This document shows positions 1 to 9,236 of a stretch of DNA of 64,000 bases, one piece after another. This DNA is from an uncultured Psychrobacter sp. (GTDB lineage Bacteria > Pseudomonadota > Gammaproteobacteria > Pseudomonadales > Moraxellaceae). The stretch covers positions 124,001-188,000 of the forward strand of contig NZ_CANKZC010000001.1 of the NCBI RefSeq assembly GCF_947488565.1, in the 5' to 3' direction. The position numbers were made by a program, and so were the translations under genes. The notes below the pieces were generated by a model, which had not been told where the DNA came from, made no database searches, and saw only the letters and a program-made list of their open reading frames with translations. Within the stretch, counting starts at the first letter, position 1. Each line of letters opens with the position of its first letter.

Positions 1-77
1 GATAAATAGCTGGCATATAGTTTTTCGACATCTTCAATATGACAGGTAATAATACCGCCACGTCCTGGCATTGCCAT
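1..77 (-). CDS. pilZ: PilZ-domain protein, N-terminal fragment (cut by window edge)
   Basis: Only the first 25 codons are inside the window. They begin MAMPGRGGIITCHIEDVEKL and run off the left edge without a stop. The start ATG has a good Shine-Dalgarno (AAGGA, 7 nt upstream). The 'GGII..xIxDxxxLxxSYL' pattern and the position just downstream of holB match type IV pilus PilZ proteins of Pseudomonas and Acinetobacter, which are needed for pilus assembly. The name rests on a short stretch plus gene order, so it is tentative. Confidence 0.55.
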   Translation of the reverse strand, partial: MAMPGRGGIITCHIEDVEKLYASYL

Positions 78-166
78 AATAAAATCCTTAATTTTGATAT
101 ACGGTTAGATATCGCTTGATTGTCACTTTAGTTTTACTATACAGAGTCTATATGCTCAGGTAGATT

Positions 167-1276
167 CTATAGATAAGCCAAGTCTTGCATCAGCTTATCA
201 TAAGCAAATTTTTCTTGCACATTTTGTTGAAGGGCTGTTTTTGTTTGCCGCAACTGGCTTAGCAATGTTTCTAATGCGTTGTCTGTAGGCTGATATTTTT
301 CTAAAGCGGCTAATAGAGCAATATCTTTTTGACTACTATCAAGACCAAGACAAACGCGCCGAACATCAATTAGCATAAGCTCAGTCAGCTTGAGAAAGTC
401 TGGTAGATCAACCTCGGCTTGCCAATAGTCGCTGGCCGCTATACTGCTACGCTTACCACTACGTAGCGCTTGCCATGTGGTCAACCATAGAGCGCGTTTA
501 CTATACCAGGTAGCTTTTGCCAACTCTATTGCTGCAAGCGGTGCACCATTTGCTAGCTGTAACAACTGCGTAATTTGTATCGAACTCACTACTTCACGAT
601 TGATCGTGTTGCCAAGCTCTTGAGCCACATAGTCATTTGCAATAGCTGGCTCTACTCCCTGCAATGGTAACTGCTGTACACGGCTTTTAATCGTTGGCAG
701 TAGCTTTGCTGGCACGTCGCTGATTAAAAACAGATGAACTTGTGCTTGCGGCTCTTCTAACGTTTTTAAAAGCGCATTGGCGGCAGCGATAGTCATTTTT
801 TCAGCATGATCTAACACGCAAATGCGCATCCCCTGTCCGCCTTGGTAGATAAAGGGTTGCAATGCGCGAATATCATCTACCTTTACTGTCAACGCAGCAA
901 CATTGGTTGCTTTTACCGACTTGGTATTGGTCTTCGTTTTTTTATTATTACTGACAGCTTGGTTATTTTCCTGACTTTCAGTGCTGATAGGCATACTGGT
1001 AATAGGCAATACTTGTAAGCTTGGATGCGTACCAGATCTAAGCCATTGACAACTTTGACACTGACCACAGGCTCCAAGCGGATACTGCTGACGCTCTTGA
1101 CACAATAGCCAAGCTATCAGTCGCCAAACAAAAGCACGCTTACCCATTCCTTGCATACCAGCGGCAAGTAATGCATGCGGCAAATTATGGGGCGGTGATA
1201 GTACACGACTTGTAAGCTGCGTCCACAATGCTTGCTGCCATGGTAATAGTGGCGCAAAATAAATACTGTCTGTCAT
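167..1276 (-). CDS. holB: DNA polymerase III subunit delta' (HolB)
   Basis: Clamp-loader subunit that helps place the beta sliding clamp on DNA. The N-terminal AAA+ region has a degenerate P-loop (GMQGMGKRAF), followed by the family's zinc-binding cysteine cluster (ACGQCQSCQW). A later segment (HAEKMTIAAANALLKTLEEP) is the highly conserved HolB/DnaX signature. A low-complexity Ser/Asn/Lys-rich insert lies between the zinc module and the 'KVDDIRAL' sensor region. Reading continues upstream to a GTG at 1285, but the ATG at 1276 starts the familiar 'MTDSIYFAPLLPWQ' sequence and is preferred; neither start has a strong ribosome site. It lies between kdsB and pilZ on the same strand. Confidence 0.93.
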   Translation of the reverse strand: MTDSIYFAPLLPWQQALWTQLTSRVLSPPHNLPHALLAAGMQGMGKRAFVWRLIAWLLCQERQQYPLGACGQCQSCQWLRSGTHPSLQVLPITSMPISTESQENNQAVSNNKKTKTNTKSVKATNVAALTVKVDDIRALQPFIYQGGQGMRICVLDHAEKMTIAAANALLKTLEEPQAQVHLFLISDVPAKLLPTIKSRVQQLPLQGVEPAIANDYVAQELGNTINREVVSSIQITQLLQLANGAPLAAIELAKATWYSKRALWLTTWQALRSGKRSSIAASDYWQAEVDLPDFLKLTELMLIDVRRVCLGLDSSQKDIALLAALEKYQPTDNALETLLSQLRQTKTALQQNVQEKFAYDKLMQDLAYL

Positions 1277-1384
1277 ATGATTCACGCTTGTTGCCTACTA
1301 TTTTGTTTAAAATTTACTAAGCTTGTTACTTATCTTATAAACACTTTCAAATATCAATTGCTAAGTAAACGCTTAGGCTATTTA

Positions 1385-2212
1385 TTATGTATTGCTTGTA
1401 AACTTATTGACACTCATTGCATTTAAACGATCCAAATCTTCTTGCGTGTCCACGCCAGCAGGTAGCTGAACTTTTGCAGCCGCAATAGCTATGTTGCCAC
1501 CATTTTCTAACACGCGTAATTGCTCTAAGCTCTCAAGCGTTTCAAGCGGTGTTTGAGACCAATGGACAAATTGTTGTAACAAACTTACCCGATAAGCATA
1601 CAATCCTAAATGTCGGTAAGCCTCTTTTGGGGCGGGTAGCTCTGCTATATCTAAATTACCGGCAGCCATTGTCAACGCTACATCACGATCACAAGGAATT
1701 GGGGCACGGCTAAAGTACAGCGCGCGCTGGGTGTCACCAATGATCGCACTCACAACCTTGACCACCGACGGTCTTATGAACGTCTGATAATCTTCAATAG
1801 GCTCGTATAAAGTCGCCATAACGCTGTCATCATCTTGTACCAATAAGTCTTTGACTTGCTGTAGTAAGAGCGGCGGTACTAATGGCTCATCTCCTTGCAT
1901 ATTAATAATGATATCATGATCAGCCCAGCCTTTGATCGTCGCAACTTCAGCCAAACGATCTGTGCCTGAAGCATGATCAGCACTTGTCATTACCACTTCA
2001 TACCCTGCATCCGAGCAAACCTTAGCGATACGCTCATCATCGGTTGCAATACACATATCATCGGCAAAATGCGCGGCTTGAGCCTTTTCAGCGACCCAAA
2101 GTATCATAGGTTTACCATGAATATCTAACAAAGGCTTGCCTGGTAGACGTGTACTCTTAAAGCGCGCAGGAATAACGATATGAGTTTTGGCGGATGCTAA
2201 AGCGGATGACAT
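1385..2212 (-). CDS. kdsB: 3-deoxy-manno-octulosonate cytidylyltransferase (CMP-KDO synthetase)
   Basis: Activates KDO with CTP to give CMP-KDO for the lipopolysaccharide inner core; cytoplasmic. The N-terminal nucleotide-binding signature [15 protein letters not shown] is present, as are [10 protein letters not shown] and [12 protein letters not shown], which are typical of KdsB. The length (275 residues) is slightly above the usual 245-255, partly from a short C-terminal tail. The start has AGGA upstream at normal spacing. It follows lpxK on the same strand at about 110 nt, in a lipid A/KDO cluster with msbA. Confidence 0.96.
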   Translation of the reverse strand: MSSALASAKTHIVIPARFKSTRLPGKPLLDIHGKPMILWVAEKAQAAHFADDMCIATDDERIAKVCSDAGYEVVMTSADHASGTDRLAEVATIKGWADHDIIINMQGDEPLVPPLLLQQVKDLLVQDDDSVMATLYEPIEDYQTFIRPSVVKVVSAIIGDTQRALYFSRAPIPCDRDVALTMAAGNLDIAELPAPKEAYRHLGLYAYRVSLLQQFVHWSQTPLETLESLEQLRVLENGGNIAIAAAKVQLPAGVDTQEDLDRLNAMSVNKFTSNT

Positions 2213-2321
2213 ACATAATTCCTATAACAAACAGTTCATAAATTTAAATAGCTAATATACAAATAAGCGGGTAATTTAGACGAACGCTTAGATATAAAAA
2301 CAACTATATGCATCGACAATC

Positions 2322-3488
2322 TTAACTGTGACTTGACGTAGCCATGTTGATGTCGAGTGCGGTCAATTGCTGCTGCAATGTCTGATAGCAAGTATCAGAT
2401 AGTGTGGCAGTCACAGGTAGTATCCATAGCCTGTTTATCAAGGCTCTAATATCATTGCCATTGTGACTGTCAATGGATTCATTCGATTTTATAGCATTTA
2501 TCTTACTTATCTCTGTTAATAGCACTGTTCGAATTTTTACAGCGTCCTTAGTCGTCACAATCATAGGATGCTCAGTGTATTGCAGTAGCTCGGTCAGACT
2601 AAAATTATGATGATCTGGATAAGGATGTCCTATGACATCAAAACCAAGCGTGCTCAGTGTGGCAAAGAAGCGCTGTGGATAGCCGATACCACTAATCGCA
2701 TGTACCTTATCACCTTTTGACGGTACTGCGTTAGCTGACAAAGGTATGGCTGACTTTGCGGCGTTCAACTCGACTAATTCATCAACAGATAGCAAAGGAT
2801 ATAACTCATCTGGCTGTAACTGCATCGTTAAACGCTGAGCTAAGTTTTCACTATCGTTAAGAGCCGATACTCCGTTGGGTTTTTCATGATAGATAACGGT
2901 TGTATTCTTTAATCGCGCTATCGGTTCACGTAAAAACCCTGTCGGTAATAGCTGCTCATTGCCAAATCCACGTGCAACATCTACTACTATCCATTCGATA
3001 TCACGTTGCAACGCATAATGCTGTAAACCATCGTCAGCGATAATTAATTGTAAGTCAGGATGCGCGTTTAGCAAAGTCGTAATTGCCTGCTTGCGGTTTG
3101 GGCATACTGCCATTGGTGCAGCAGTGGTGTTGACAATCAAACACGGCTCATCGCCTACTGTACTTGGCAAACTCTCTTTGGTTACTAACGCTGGCATTTG
3201 GGATGTATCGCCGCCATAACCACGGCTAATCACACCAACCTTTACCCCTTGCTGTTGCAAATAACTGACCAAAGTGATAATTAAAGGGGTTTTGCCACTA
3301 CCGCCAACCGTAACATTACCGATAACCATAACTGGTACAGGCGCACGAAAACTTGACAACATTCCTAATCTATAGGCCTGACGACGCAAAAAAACAAGCA
3401 AACCATATAGCCAGCTAATAGGCAATAGCAACCAAAGCCACGCTGCTTTTCGCTGCCAAGCACGAGTAATTGTCGTCTCAATACTCAT
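2322..3488 (-). CDS. lpxK: Tetraacyldisaccharide 4'-kinase (LpxK)
   Basis: Inner-membrane-associated kinase that phosphorylates the 4' position of the lipid A disaccharide precursor. An N-terminal hydrophobic helix (AAWLWLLLPISWLYGLLVFL) precedes the Walker A loop GNVTVGGSGKTPL. Further conserved blocks are VISRGYGG, GDEPCLI, and IADDGLQHYAL with its catalytic Asp pair. At 388 residues it is longer than E. coli LpxK (328); the extra residues lie mostly in the C-terminal third. It starts about 50 nt after the msbA stop, the conserved msbA-lpxK order. Confidence 0.96.
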   Translation of the reverse strand: MSIETTITRAWQRKAAWLWLLLPISWLYGLLVFLRRQAYRLGMLSSFRAPVPVMVIGNVTVGGSGKTPLIITLVSYLQQQGVKVGVISRGYGGDTSQMPALVTKESLPSTVGDEPCLIVNTTAAPMAVCPNRKQAITTLLNAHPDLQLIIADDGLQHYALQRDIEWIVVDVARGFGNEQLLPTGFLREPIARLKNTTVIYHEKPNGVSALNDSENLAQRLTMQLQPDELYPLLSVDELVELNAAKSAIPLSANAVPSKGDKVHAISGIGYPQRFFATLSTLGFDVIGHPYPDHHNFSLTELLQYTEHPMIVTTKDAVKIRTVLLTEISKINAIKSNESIDSHNGNDIRALINRLWILPVTATLSDTCYQTLQQQLTALDINMATSSHS

Positions 3489-3538
3489 TATTTAGCATCC
3501 ATCCAGTTTTGCCCGTGATTTATAACCCAGACTGTTTA

Positions 3539-5317
3539 TTACTCAAAATCTCGATCATACATTTGCGCATAATAACCTTGCTTTTGCATAAGTTCATTGT
3601 GAGTGCCAATCTCAACGATGCGCCCGCCGTCCATCACGGCAATACGATCTGCTGACTCAATCGTTGTAAGACGATGTGCAATGACTAAAGTAGTACGATC
3701 TTTCATGACATTGTCGAGCGCTTGCTGAATAAAATACTCTGACTCATTATCAAGCGCACTGGTCGCCTCGTCCAATATTAAAATTGGCGCATCTTTTAAT
3801 AGGGCGCGTGCTATCGATAGGCGCTGGCGTTGACCACCAGACAGCTGCAAGCCTTCTGCTCCAATCTGGCTTTGATAGCCTTGTGGCATTTTCATGATAA
3901 AGTCATGAGCAAAGGCATCTTTAGCAGCAGCTTCAACCTCAGCCTGCGACTTGGTCGCTAAACTACCATAGGCGATATTATTAAAAACGGTGGTGTTAAA
4001 TAGTACCACTTGTTGATTAACCATAGCAATTTGCGCACGCAGGCTCTCTAAAGTAATGTCTTCAATAGGCATACCGTCCATCGTAATCTGCCCTGAAGTT
4101 GTGGCTAAGGTACGCGTTAGTAAGTTAACCAAGGATGACTTGCCAGCACCGCTACGACCAACCAAGGCGACAGTCTCACCTGCTCGTACATTTAAGCTAA
4201 AATCCTGCAACGCGACAGTTGAATCAGGATAGATTAGGCTGACGTGATCCAACTGAATCTCACCTGATAATGAGGGGCTAAGCGTACCCGTATCGCGCTC
4301 TTCAGGCTCATCAAGTAATGCAAATATAGACTCACCTGCAGCGATACCTTTTTGCAGTTTTTGGTTGACATCGGTCAATGAACGTACAGGTTTACTCAGA
4401 AGACCTGCTGCTGCAATGTAAGATATAAACTCGCCTGCCGAGATATTGTCAATCACCGATGGGCGCAGAGCAAGCCAGACTACCACAGACATCGCCATTG
4501 CCATCAACAGCTGCACCGCTGGAGTGTTGATGCTATTGGTAACGACCACTTTCATACCTTGACGCAGATTCTTTTTTGATGTGACGTTAAAGCGTTGAGC
4601 CTCGTAAGCTTGCCCGCCATAGTTTTTTACTACTTGATAACCGCCAATTACTTCATTAGTGATGTGACTCACATCACCCATGGTTTCTTGGATACCTTTG
4701 GACAGCTTTAGGTAACGCTTAGAGGCAAAACGAATCAACCATAAGATCGGTGGCAATACCAAAAACAAAATCAACGTCAAGCGCCAGTTACTATAAAGTA
4801 AAAAACCAATCAAAGCGACGACTGTCAAACCATCACGCAACACAGTCTTCATAGAATCGGTACTAGCCGCCGTTACCTGCTCGACATCAAAGATTAGTTT
4901 GGAGGAGATGGTTCCTGCAGGATTGGCCAGATAAAAAGAGCTTGGCAAGCGTAATAACTTATTAAACACTTGTACCCGTAGCTCGTAAACCAGATTCCGT
5001 GAGACTAATGCAGAATAATAGTTACCTAAAAAGCTACCAACACCGCGCACAAAGAATAGTGCAATAATCAAAGCAGGAAACCAATTTTGCTTTGCTTGAT
5101 CGTTTTGATTAATAGCATCGGTAATATATTGTAATAGTTTGGCAATCCAGATCTCTGTTGCCGCATTGATAGCGAACCCTATTACGGTTAAAAGAAGTGC
5201 CCACCAGTAGGGTTTTAAATATCTTAACAGACGCAGCAACGTCTTACGCTTAGGCGGACTTGATGGCTGTTCAAGTTTAAGATTGGCAGAGGTTTTAGTT
5301 ACGTCAGATTGACTCAT
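3539..5317 (-). CDS. msbA: Lipid A export ATP-binding/permease protein MsbA
   Basis: Homodimeric ABC flippase that moves lipid A-core across the inner membrane. The N-terminal half carries the six-helix transmembrane domain (starting near YWWALLLTVIGFAINAA). The C-terminal half is the nucleotide-binding domain, with Walker A GRSGAGKSS, Q-loop MVNQQVVLFN, signature LSGGQRQRLS, Walker B ILILDEATSALD and switch His (VIAHRLTT). The length of 592 residues is normal. GAGG lies 5 nt before the ATG. It sits between exbB/exbD and lpxK in a common gamma-proteobacterial arrangement. Confidence 0.96.
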   Translation of the reverse strand: MSQSDVTKTSANLKLEQPSSPPKRKTLLRLLRYLKPYWWALLLTVIGFAINAATEIWIAKLLQYITDAINQNDQAKQNWFPALIIALFFVRGVGSFLGNYYSALVSRNLVYELRVQVFNKLLRLPSSFYLANPAGTISSKLIFDVEQVTAASTDSMKTVLRDGLTVVALIGFLLYSNWRLTLILFLVLPPILWLIRFASKRYLKLSKGIQETMGDVSHITNEVIGGYQVVKNYGGQAYEAQRFNVTSKKNLRQGMKVVVTNSINTPAVQLLMAMAMSVVVWLALRPSVIDNISAGEFISYIAAAGLLSKPVRSLTDVNQKLQKGIAAGESIFALLDEPEERDTGTLSPSLSGEIQLDHVSLIYPDSTVALQDFSLNVRAGETVALVGRSGAGKSSLVNLLTRTLATTSGQITMDGMPIEDITLESLRAQIAMVNQQVVLFNTTVFNNIAYGSLATKSQAEVEAAAKDAFAHDFIMKMPQGYQSQIGAEGLQLSGGQRQRLSIARALLKDAPILILDEATSALDNESEYFIQQALDNVMKDRTTLVIAHRLTTIESADRIAVMDGGRIVEIGTHNELMQKQGYYAQMYDRDFE

Positions 5318-5423
5318 AAAAGCCTCGGGTCAAATATTGGTAGATGGATTTATGACATTCATCGCATTGGCAGCGTCATTACATGCAAAAGAATATGGAT
5401 GTATAGTCGATACCGAATCAAAC

Positions 5424-5525
5424 CGATACATTGTAACGTAATATGCAACTGGTATAAATTTTTCTTGCTTGCTGTGTCTACGCTGACAGAGGCTACAAAA
5501 AATTTATACCAGTCTCACTGTATCG
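5424..5525. repeat. Nested inverted repeat in msbA-exbD intergenic gap (MITE/REP-like candidate)
   Basis: Two perfect 16-bp arms (ACTGGTATAAATTTTT at 5448-5463 and its complement at 5498-5513) enclose a 34-nt spacer. An outer 7-bp pair (CGATACA at 5424-5430, TGTATCG at 5519-5525) nests outside. The spacer is less AT-rich than the arms. No coding potential is seen. This layout is typical of small dispersed palindromic elements, but a second copy is not visible in this window, so the mobile nature is inferred. Confidence 0.5.
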
Positions 5526-5577
5526 TTTTTATAGCGAACTAACTATAGTAATGAGAAAATAAATAGCTCACCACTGC

Positions 5578-6009
5578 CTACTGTGGCAATGTTTGACCGA
5601 GCGGCATAACCGTACTGATATTCAAATTTAAAAAGCCTAGCTTGCCCGCAATATCCATCACTTTTACCACAGATTGATGAGTGGCGTTGGCATCGGCAGC
5701 AATAACAAACAAAATGTCCCGCTCATTACCTGCTTCTTGTTGCAACATATTGGTCAGCTCAGCCTCACTATTGTTAGCAAGGCTCATACCATTGACCATA
5801 TAATTGCCATCCTCTTGTACCGCCACCTCAATACTGTTGGCTGGCTCAACGAGTGCCACACCTTCCGCTTCAGGCAAAACTATATTTAAGCGACTAAAGT
5901 GGTTGAATGACGTTGCTAATAACAAAAACACGATCAAAAACAGTAAGCAGTCAATCATAGGTGTTAAGTTGATTTCTAGTGGTTCAACGGTAGGCTTTCT
6001 AAAACGCAT
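5578..6009 (-). CDS. exbD: ExbD/TolR-family biopolymer transport protein
   Basis: Small inner-membrane protein that works with ExbB to energise TonB-dependent outer-membrane transport from the proton gradient. A short cytoplasmic N-terminus is followed by one transmembrane helix with the essential proton-relay aspartate (LTPMIDCLLFLIVFLLLA, Asp in 'MID'), then a periplasmic domain of about 95 residues. The length (143) is typical. It follows exbB by 50 nt. TolR is the alternative, but no tolA/tolB/pal lies nearby, and the Fur-like site upstream of exbB favours ExbD. Confidence 0.88.
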   Translation of the reverse strand: MRFRKPTVEPLEINLTPMIDCLLFLIVFLLLATSFNHFSRLNIVLPEAEGVALVEPANSIEVAVQEDGNYMVNGMSLANNSEAELTNMLQQEAGNERDILFVIAADANATHQSVVKVMDIAGKLGFLNLNISTVMPLGQTLPQ

Positions 6010-6059
6010 GGCTAATTCTCTGATGACGTAAGGCTAGAAGGCGAAAATACAAGTATCTT

Positions 6060-6794
6060 CTATGCAGGTTGGTGCGTATTTTCAGTATCAAAACCCAATG
6101 TATCACCTAACTGCTCATCGTCTGTATGTTGGCTTTTTACTATCGTAGCGGACAGTTGATTGAGCGGTAAATGAGCATCAGCCAAGAGCTGATAGTCGTA
6201 AAGCTCTTGAATCATTAGTCCAGCTTCAGTCTCAAACCTAGCATTAATATCTACAATTCGGCGCTGAAAATAGCGATAAGCGACGAGCGCTGGTATCGCA
6301 ACGACCATACCAGCTGCCGTGGTAATCAAAGCTTGCGAGACACCGGCGGCCAGCAAAGTAGGATCCTGCATCGCACCATCTGTAATGGCTAAGAATGAAG
6401 ATATGATACCCAGTACAGTACCCAATAGACCAAGTAGTGGAGCAATTGCTCCTATTGTACCGAGCATATTAATGTTTTTTTCGAGCTGATGTATCTGTAC
6501 ACTGGCTCTATTTTGCATGTGCATAGTCATTGAGTCTAGACCATACTGACGATATACCAATCCTGTCGCCAAGATATCGCCCAATGGGGTTTTTTCTTTA
6601 ACATTCATTAACTGAGTGCGACCAATATCGCCATTTTCACGTAGGCGCGTTATTAGTTGTTCACGTAATCTGCCAGGTACGATTTTACTAAACTGTAGCG
6701 TACTGCTGCGCTCAATGATAATGATAAGCGCAACTATCGAACATATGACGATTGGCATCATCAGCCAACCACCTGCTTTTACCAACTCCCACAT
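6060..6794 (-). CDS. exbB: ExbB/MotA/TolQ-family proton channel protein
   Basis: Inner-membrane subunit of the ExbB-ExbD motor. It has three predicted membrane segments: an N-terminal helix (WLMMPIVICSIVALIII) and two in the C-terminal half (LGTIGAIAPLLGLLGTVLGI and LITTAAGMVVAIPALVAY), which are the family's most conserved part. A short C-terminal tail follows. The ribosome site is GAGAG about 5 nt before the ATG. A promoter with an overlapping Fur-like box lies 55-95 nt upstream, so iron control is likely. It is co-directional with exbD, 50 nt apart. Confidence 0.9.
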   Translation of the reverse strand: MWELVKAGGWLMMPIVICSIVALIIIIERSSTLQFSKIVPGRLREQLITRLRENGDIGRTQLMNVKEKTPLGDILATGLVYRQYGLDSMTMHMQNRASVQIHQLEKNINMLGTIGAIAPLLGLLGTVLGIISSFLAITDGAMQDPTLLAAGVSQALITTAAGMVVAIPALVAYRYFQRRIVDINARFETEAGLMIQELYDYQLLADAHLPLNQLSATIVKSQHTDDEQLGDTLGFDTENTHQPA

Positions 6795-6845
6795 AATGAC
6801 TCTCTTATAACTTATCTAAAACGTCCAAAAGCTTACGACCATTAT

Positions 6846-6887
6846 GTAATGAGAGTCATTATTAGCGCAGCATGTACCACAGTACAA
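6846..6887 (-). promoter_or_regulatory. exbB promoter overlapped by a Fur-box-like palindrome
   Basis: On the minus strand a -35 TTGTAC (6882-6887) and a -10 TAATAA (6859-6864) are exactly 17 bp apart. Overlapping the -10 and start region is ATAATGA-CTC-TCATTAC (6846-6862), which has the AATGA-N3-TCATT core of the Fur consensus and matches 13 of 17 central positions. Repressor binding here would block the promoter. This is inferred from sequence only. Confidence 0.5.
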
Positions 6888-6942
6888 CATTGACACACTG
6901 ATTAAGTATGTTGTTTTTAATACGTCAGTTTCAATGAGTGCA

Positions 6943-8091
6943 TTAGCGCTGCGCTTCTAGCTGTTTGATTAACGCTGCAAGCTCATCTTGATTGTGAAAA
7001 AATATCTCCACACTACCCTGACCATCTTTTTTATGCTTAAGTTTTACTTCTGCCCCTAGCATATCTGTGAGGTGCTGCGTTAAACGCTCAGCATCGTGAG
7101 ACTGTGATTTTTCAGTACGATCGGCTTTGGATACAGGATTTAAGATTGACTTGACCAGCTTTTCAGCCTCTCTTACAGTCATTCCACCATCAATAATTTT
7201 TTGTGCAATGATAGGCTGCTGCTCAGAGGATAACGCCAATAACGTACGCGCATGTCCCATGTCTAAAGCGTTATTTGCCAGATGATCTTTTACCGTGTCA
7301 TGTAACTGATTAAGACGTAGTAAATTTGATACCGTCGTTCGCGCTTTGCCTACCACATCTGCAATCATTGCATGACTCATGCCAAACTCAGTATGAAAGC
7401 GCTGTAATGCTGCTGCTTGCTCGATGACTGACAAATCTTCGCGTTGAATATTCTCAATTAAAGCAAGTGCAATCGCCAGCTCATCAGATAAAGCACGCTC
7501 AATTGCTGGAATAACAGGCTTACCTGCCATTTTTGCTGCACGCCAACGACGCTCGCCTGCGATGATTTCGTGAGTCACATCGACTGTACTTTTATCCTCA
7601 TTTGCAAGTAGCGGCCGGATGACAATAGGCTGCATCACTCCATGTTGTTCGATAGAAGATGCCAGCTCCGCTAACGCCGTTTCACTCATATCACGGCGAG
7701 GTTGGTATTTACCTGCTTGCAGTTGGCTTACTGCAATTTGTACCAAACTGATTTGGTCCTCAGAGGCACCACTATCTATTCCATCGCTTGTGGTTCTAGT
7801 ATTGTGTTTAGAATTATGACGGGTTTTTACGCTATTACGGGTAGTACGCGGCGTGGTAGGCTCACTTGTGTCCGTAGCTACTTTTTTATTATTTTTTGTC
7901 GTCTGAATTTTGCTCTGCGCAGTAGATAATTCTGATGTCTGAGCACTAGAGCTGGCAGCAACCGTATCGTCACTATCATGTGTAACAGAATCGTCTTGCA
8001 AAGCAGAGGCGGTAATTTGCTTTTCTTTTTTGATTGATCCTAATAAGGCATCTAAACCTCGATTGGCAGCCAATCCTCGTTTTTTCGCCAT
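6943..8091 (-). CDS. parB: Chromosome-partitioning protein ParB
   Basis: Binds parS sites and spreads as a CTP-dependent clamp in chromosome segregation. The first ~115 residues are a long low-complexity Ser/Thr-rich linker, beginning with the conserved KRGLAANRGLDALLG motif that stimulates ParA. The ParB/Srx domain follows (YQPRRDMSETALAELASSI, then AGERRWRAAK, then LIENIQREDLSVIEQA), then a helix-turn-helix (MIADVVGKARTTVSNLLRL) and a C-terminal dimerisation region. At 382 residues it exceeds the usual ~290-300, because of the linker. It follows parA by about 135 nt. Confidence 0.95.
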   Translation of the reverse strand: MAKKRGLAANRGLDALLGSIKKEKQITASALQDDSVTHDSDDTVAASSSAQTSELSTAQSKIQTTKNNKKVATDTSEPTTPRTTRNSVKTRHNSKHNTRTTSDGIDSGASEDQISLVQIAVSQLQAGKYQPRRDMSETALAELASSIEQHGVMQPIVIRPLLANEDKSTVDVTHEIIAGERRWRAAKMAGKPVIPAIERALSDELAIALALIENIQREDLSVIEQAAALQRFHTEFGMSHAMIADVVGKARTTVSNLLRLNQLHDTVKDHLANNALDMGHARTLLALSSEQQPIIAQKIIDGGMTVREAEKLVKSILNPVSKADRTEKSQSHDAERLTQHLTDMLGAEVKLKHKKDGQGSVEIFFHNQDELAALIKQLEAQR

Positions 8092-8227
8092 GATTACCTA
8101 TCCTCTAACGCTAAATAAAAGCCAAATGTTTATTAATAAATGCTCACTGATAAATACGCAACTTAGTACTTTATCGCTCAGCTAGCTGATGATTACGCTT
8201 GCTATATCTTCTTAATGTTAGCCTCTG

Positions 8228-9007
8228 CTAACGGCTTTGTTTGATCACTTCAGCTGCCAGTTTTTGATACGCGCGCGCCCCTTTTGACCATCTCTCATAG
8301 GCAATCACTGGTAGTCCATGCGCAGGCGCTTCGGCCAAGCGAATGTTTCTTGGGATATGAGTTTTGTACATAATGTCGCCAAAGTGAGCTTCGAGTTCGG
8401 CAGACACATCGCGCGCTAACGTGTTGCGTGCATCAAACAACGTTCTTACCACCCCTCGAATATACAGTTTAGGGTTGAGCTCGGTTAAGCGTTCAATCGT
8501 TTGCGATAAATCAGCCAAACCTTCTAATGCATAATACTCGCATTGCATCGGAATAATGACGCCATCAGTGGCTACCAAAGCATTAATTGTTAACAGGTTT
8601 AAACTTGGCGCGCAATCCATAATGACATAGTCGTAGGGTCCTTCTTTAGAGCTGGACTGAGCCTCTACTAAATTGGTCATTGCAGTCTGCAATAGCTCAT
8701 GACTGTTGGTTTGCCCCATTAATGTGACATCCATACCTGCCAACTCACGATTGGCTCCAATCACATCAAAACCTGCCGGACTCATAACAGTCGCATCTTG
8801 TAATGAGACATCATCAAGTAGCACATCTGCTATTGTCAATTCTAAATCATTTTTATCAATACCAGTACCACTAGTAGCATTACCTTGTGGATCCAAATCA
8901 ATCAGCAGTACGCGCTTACGCTTAGCCGCCAAACTGGCAGTCAAATTTACCGCCGTGGTCGTTTTACCAACGCCACCCTTTTGATTTGCAATTGCTATGA
9001 TTTCCAT
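8228..9007 (-). CDS. parA: Chromosome-partitioning ATPase ParA (Soj family)
   Basis: Walker-type ATPase that works with ParB to segregate the origin region. The deviant Walker A motif KGGVGKTTTAVNL is at the N-terminus, the switch region DLDPQGNAT follows, and Walker B is YVIMDCAPSL. The ATG at 9007 gives the canonical start MEIIAIANQKGG. An in-frame TTG four codons earlier (9019) is possible but unlikely. The protein has 259 residues, normal for chromosomal ParA. The rsmG-parA-parB order is the ancestral gid-par arrangement. Confidence 0.95.
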   Translation of the reverse strand: MEIIAIANQKGGVGKTTTAVNLTASLAAKRKRVLLIDLDPQGNATSGTGIDKNDLELTIADVLLDDVSLQDATVMSPAGFDVIGANRELAGMDVTLMGQTNSHELLQTAMTNLVEAQSSSKEGPYDYVIMDCAPSLNLLTINALVATDGVIIPMQCEYYALEGLADLSQTIERLTELNPKLYIRGVVRTLFDARNTLARDVSAELEAHFGDIMYKTHIPRNIRLAEAPAHGLPVIAYERWSKGARAYQKLAAEVIKQSR

Positions 9008-9236
9008 ACACTTACTCAATTTGATTAAGGTCTGTTGCTCTTTTTCGCTTTAATAAACTTTTGTTTTACATTCTTATTGTCATGTTTCACAAAAAATCTG
9101 TTCGTAATTTTATTATAATTTACGCAAAATATCACACGAAAACCTTAAGATTAAGGTCTCACGTTTTAGCCATTGTGTTAAATATACACCGAGCTGACCA
9201 TACTAAATGTCACCCAGTTATCAACGTGCTCATAGC

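Noticed and set aside
9080..9100. Half parS-like TGTTTCAC upstream of parA
   Set aside because: Only one half of the 16-bp consensus is present (TGTTTCAC at about 9082); the other half is AT-rich and unrelated.
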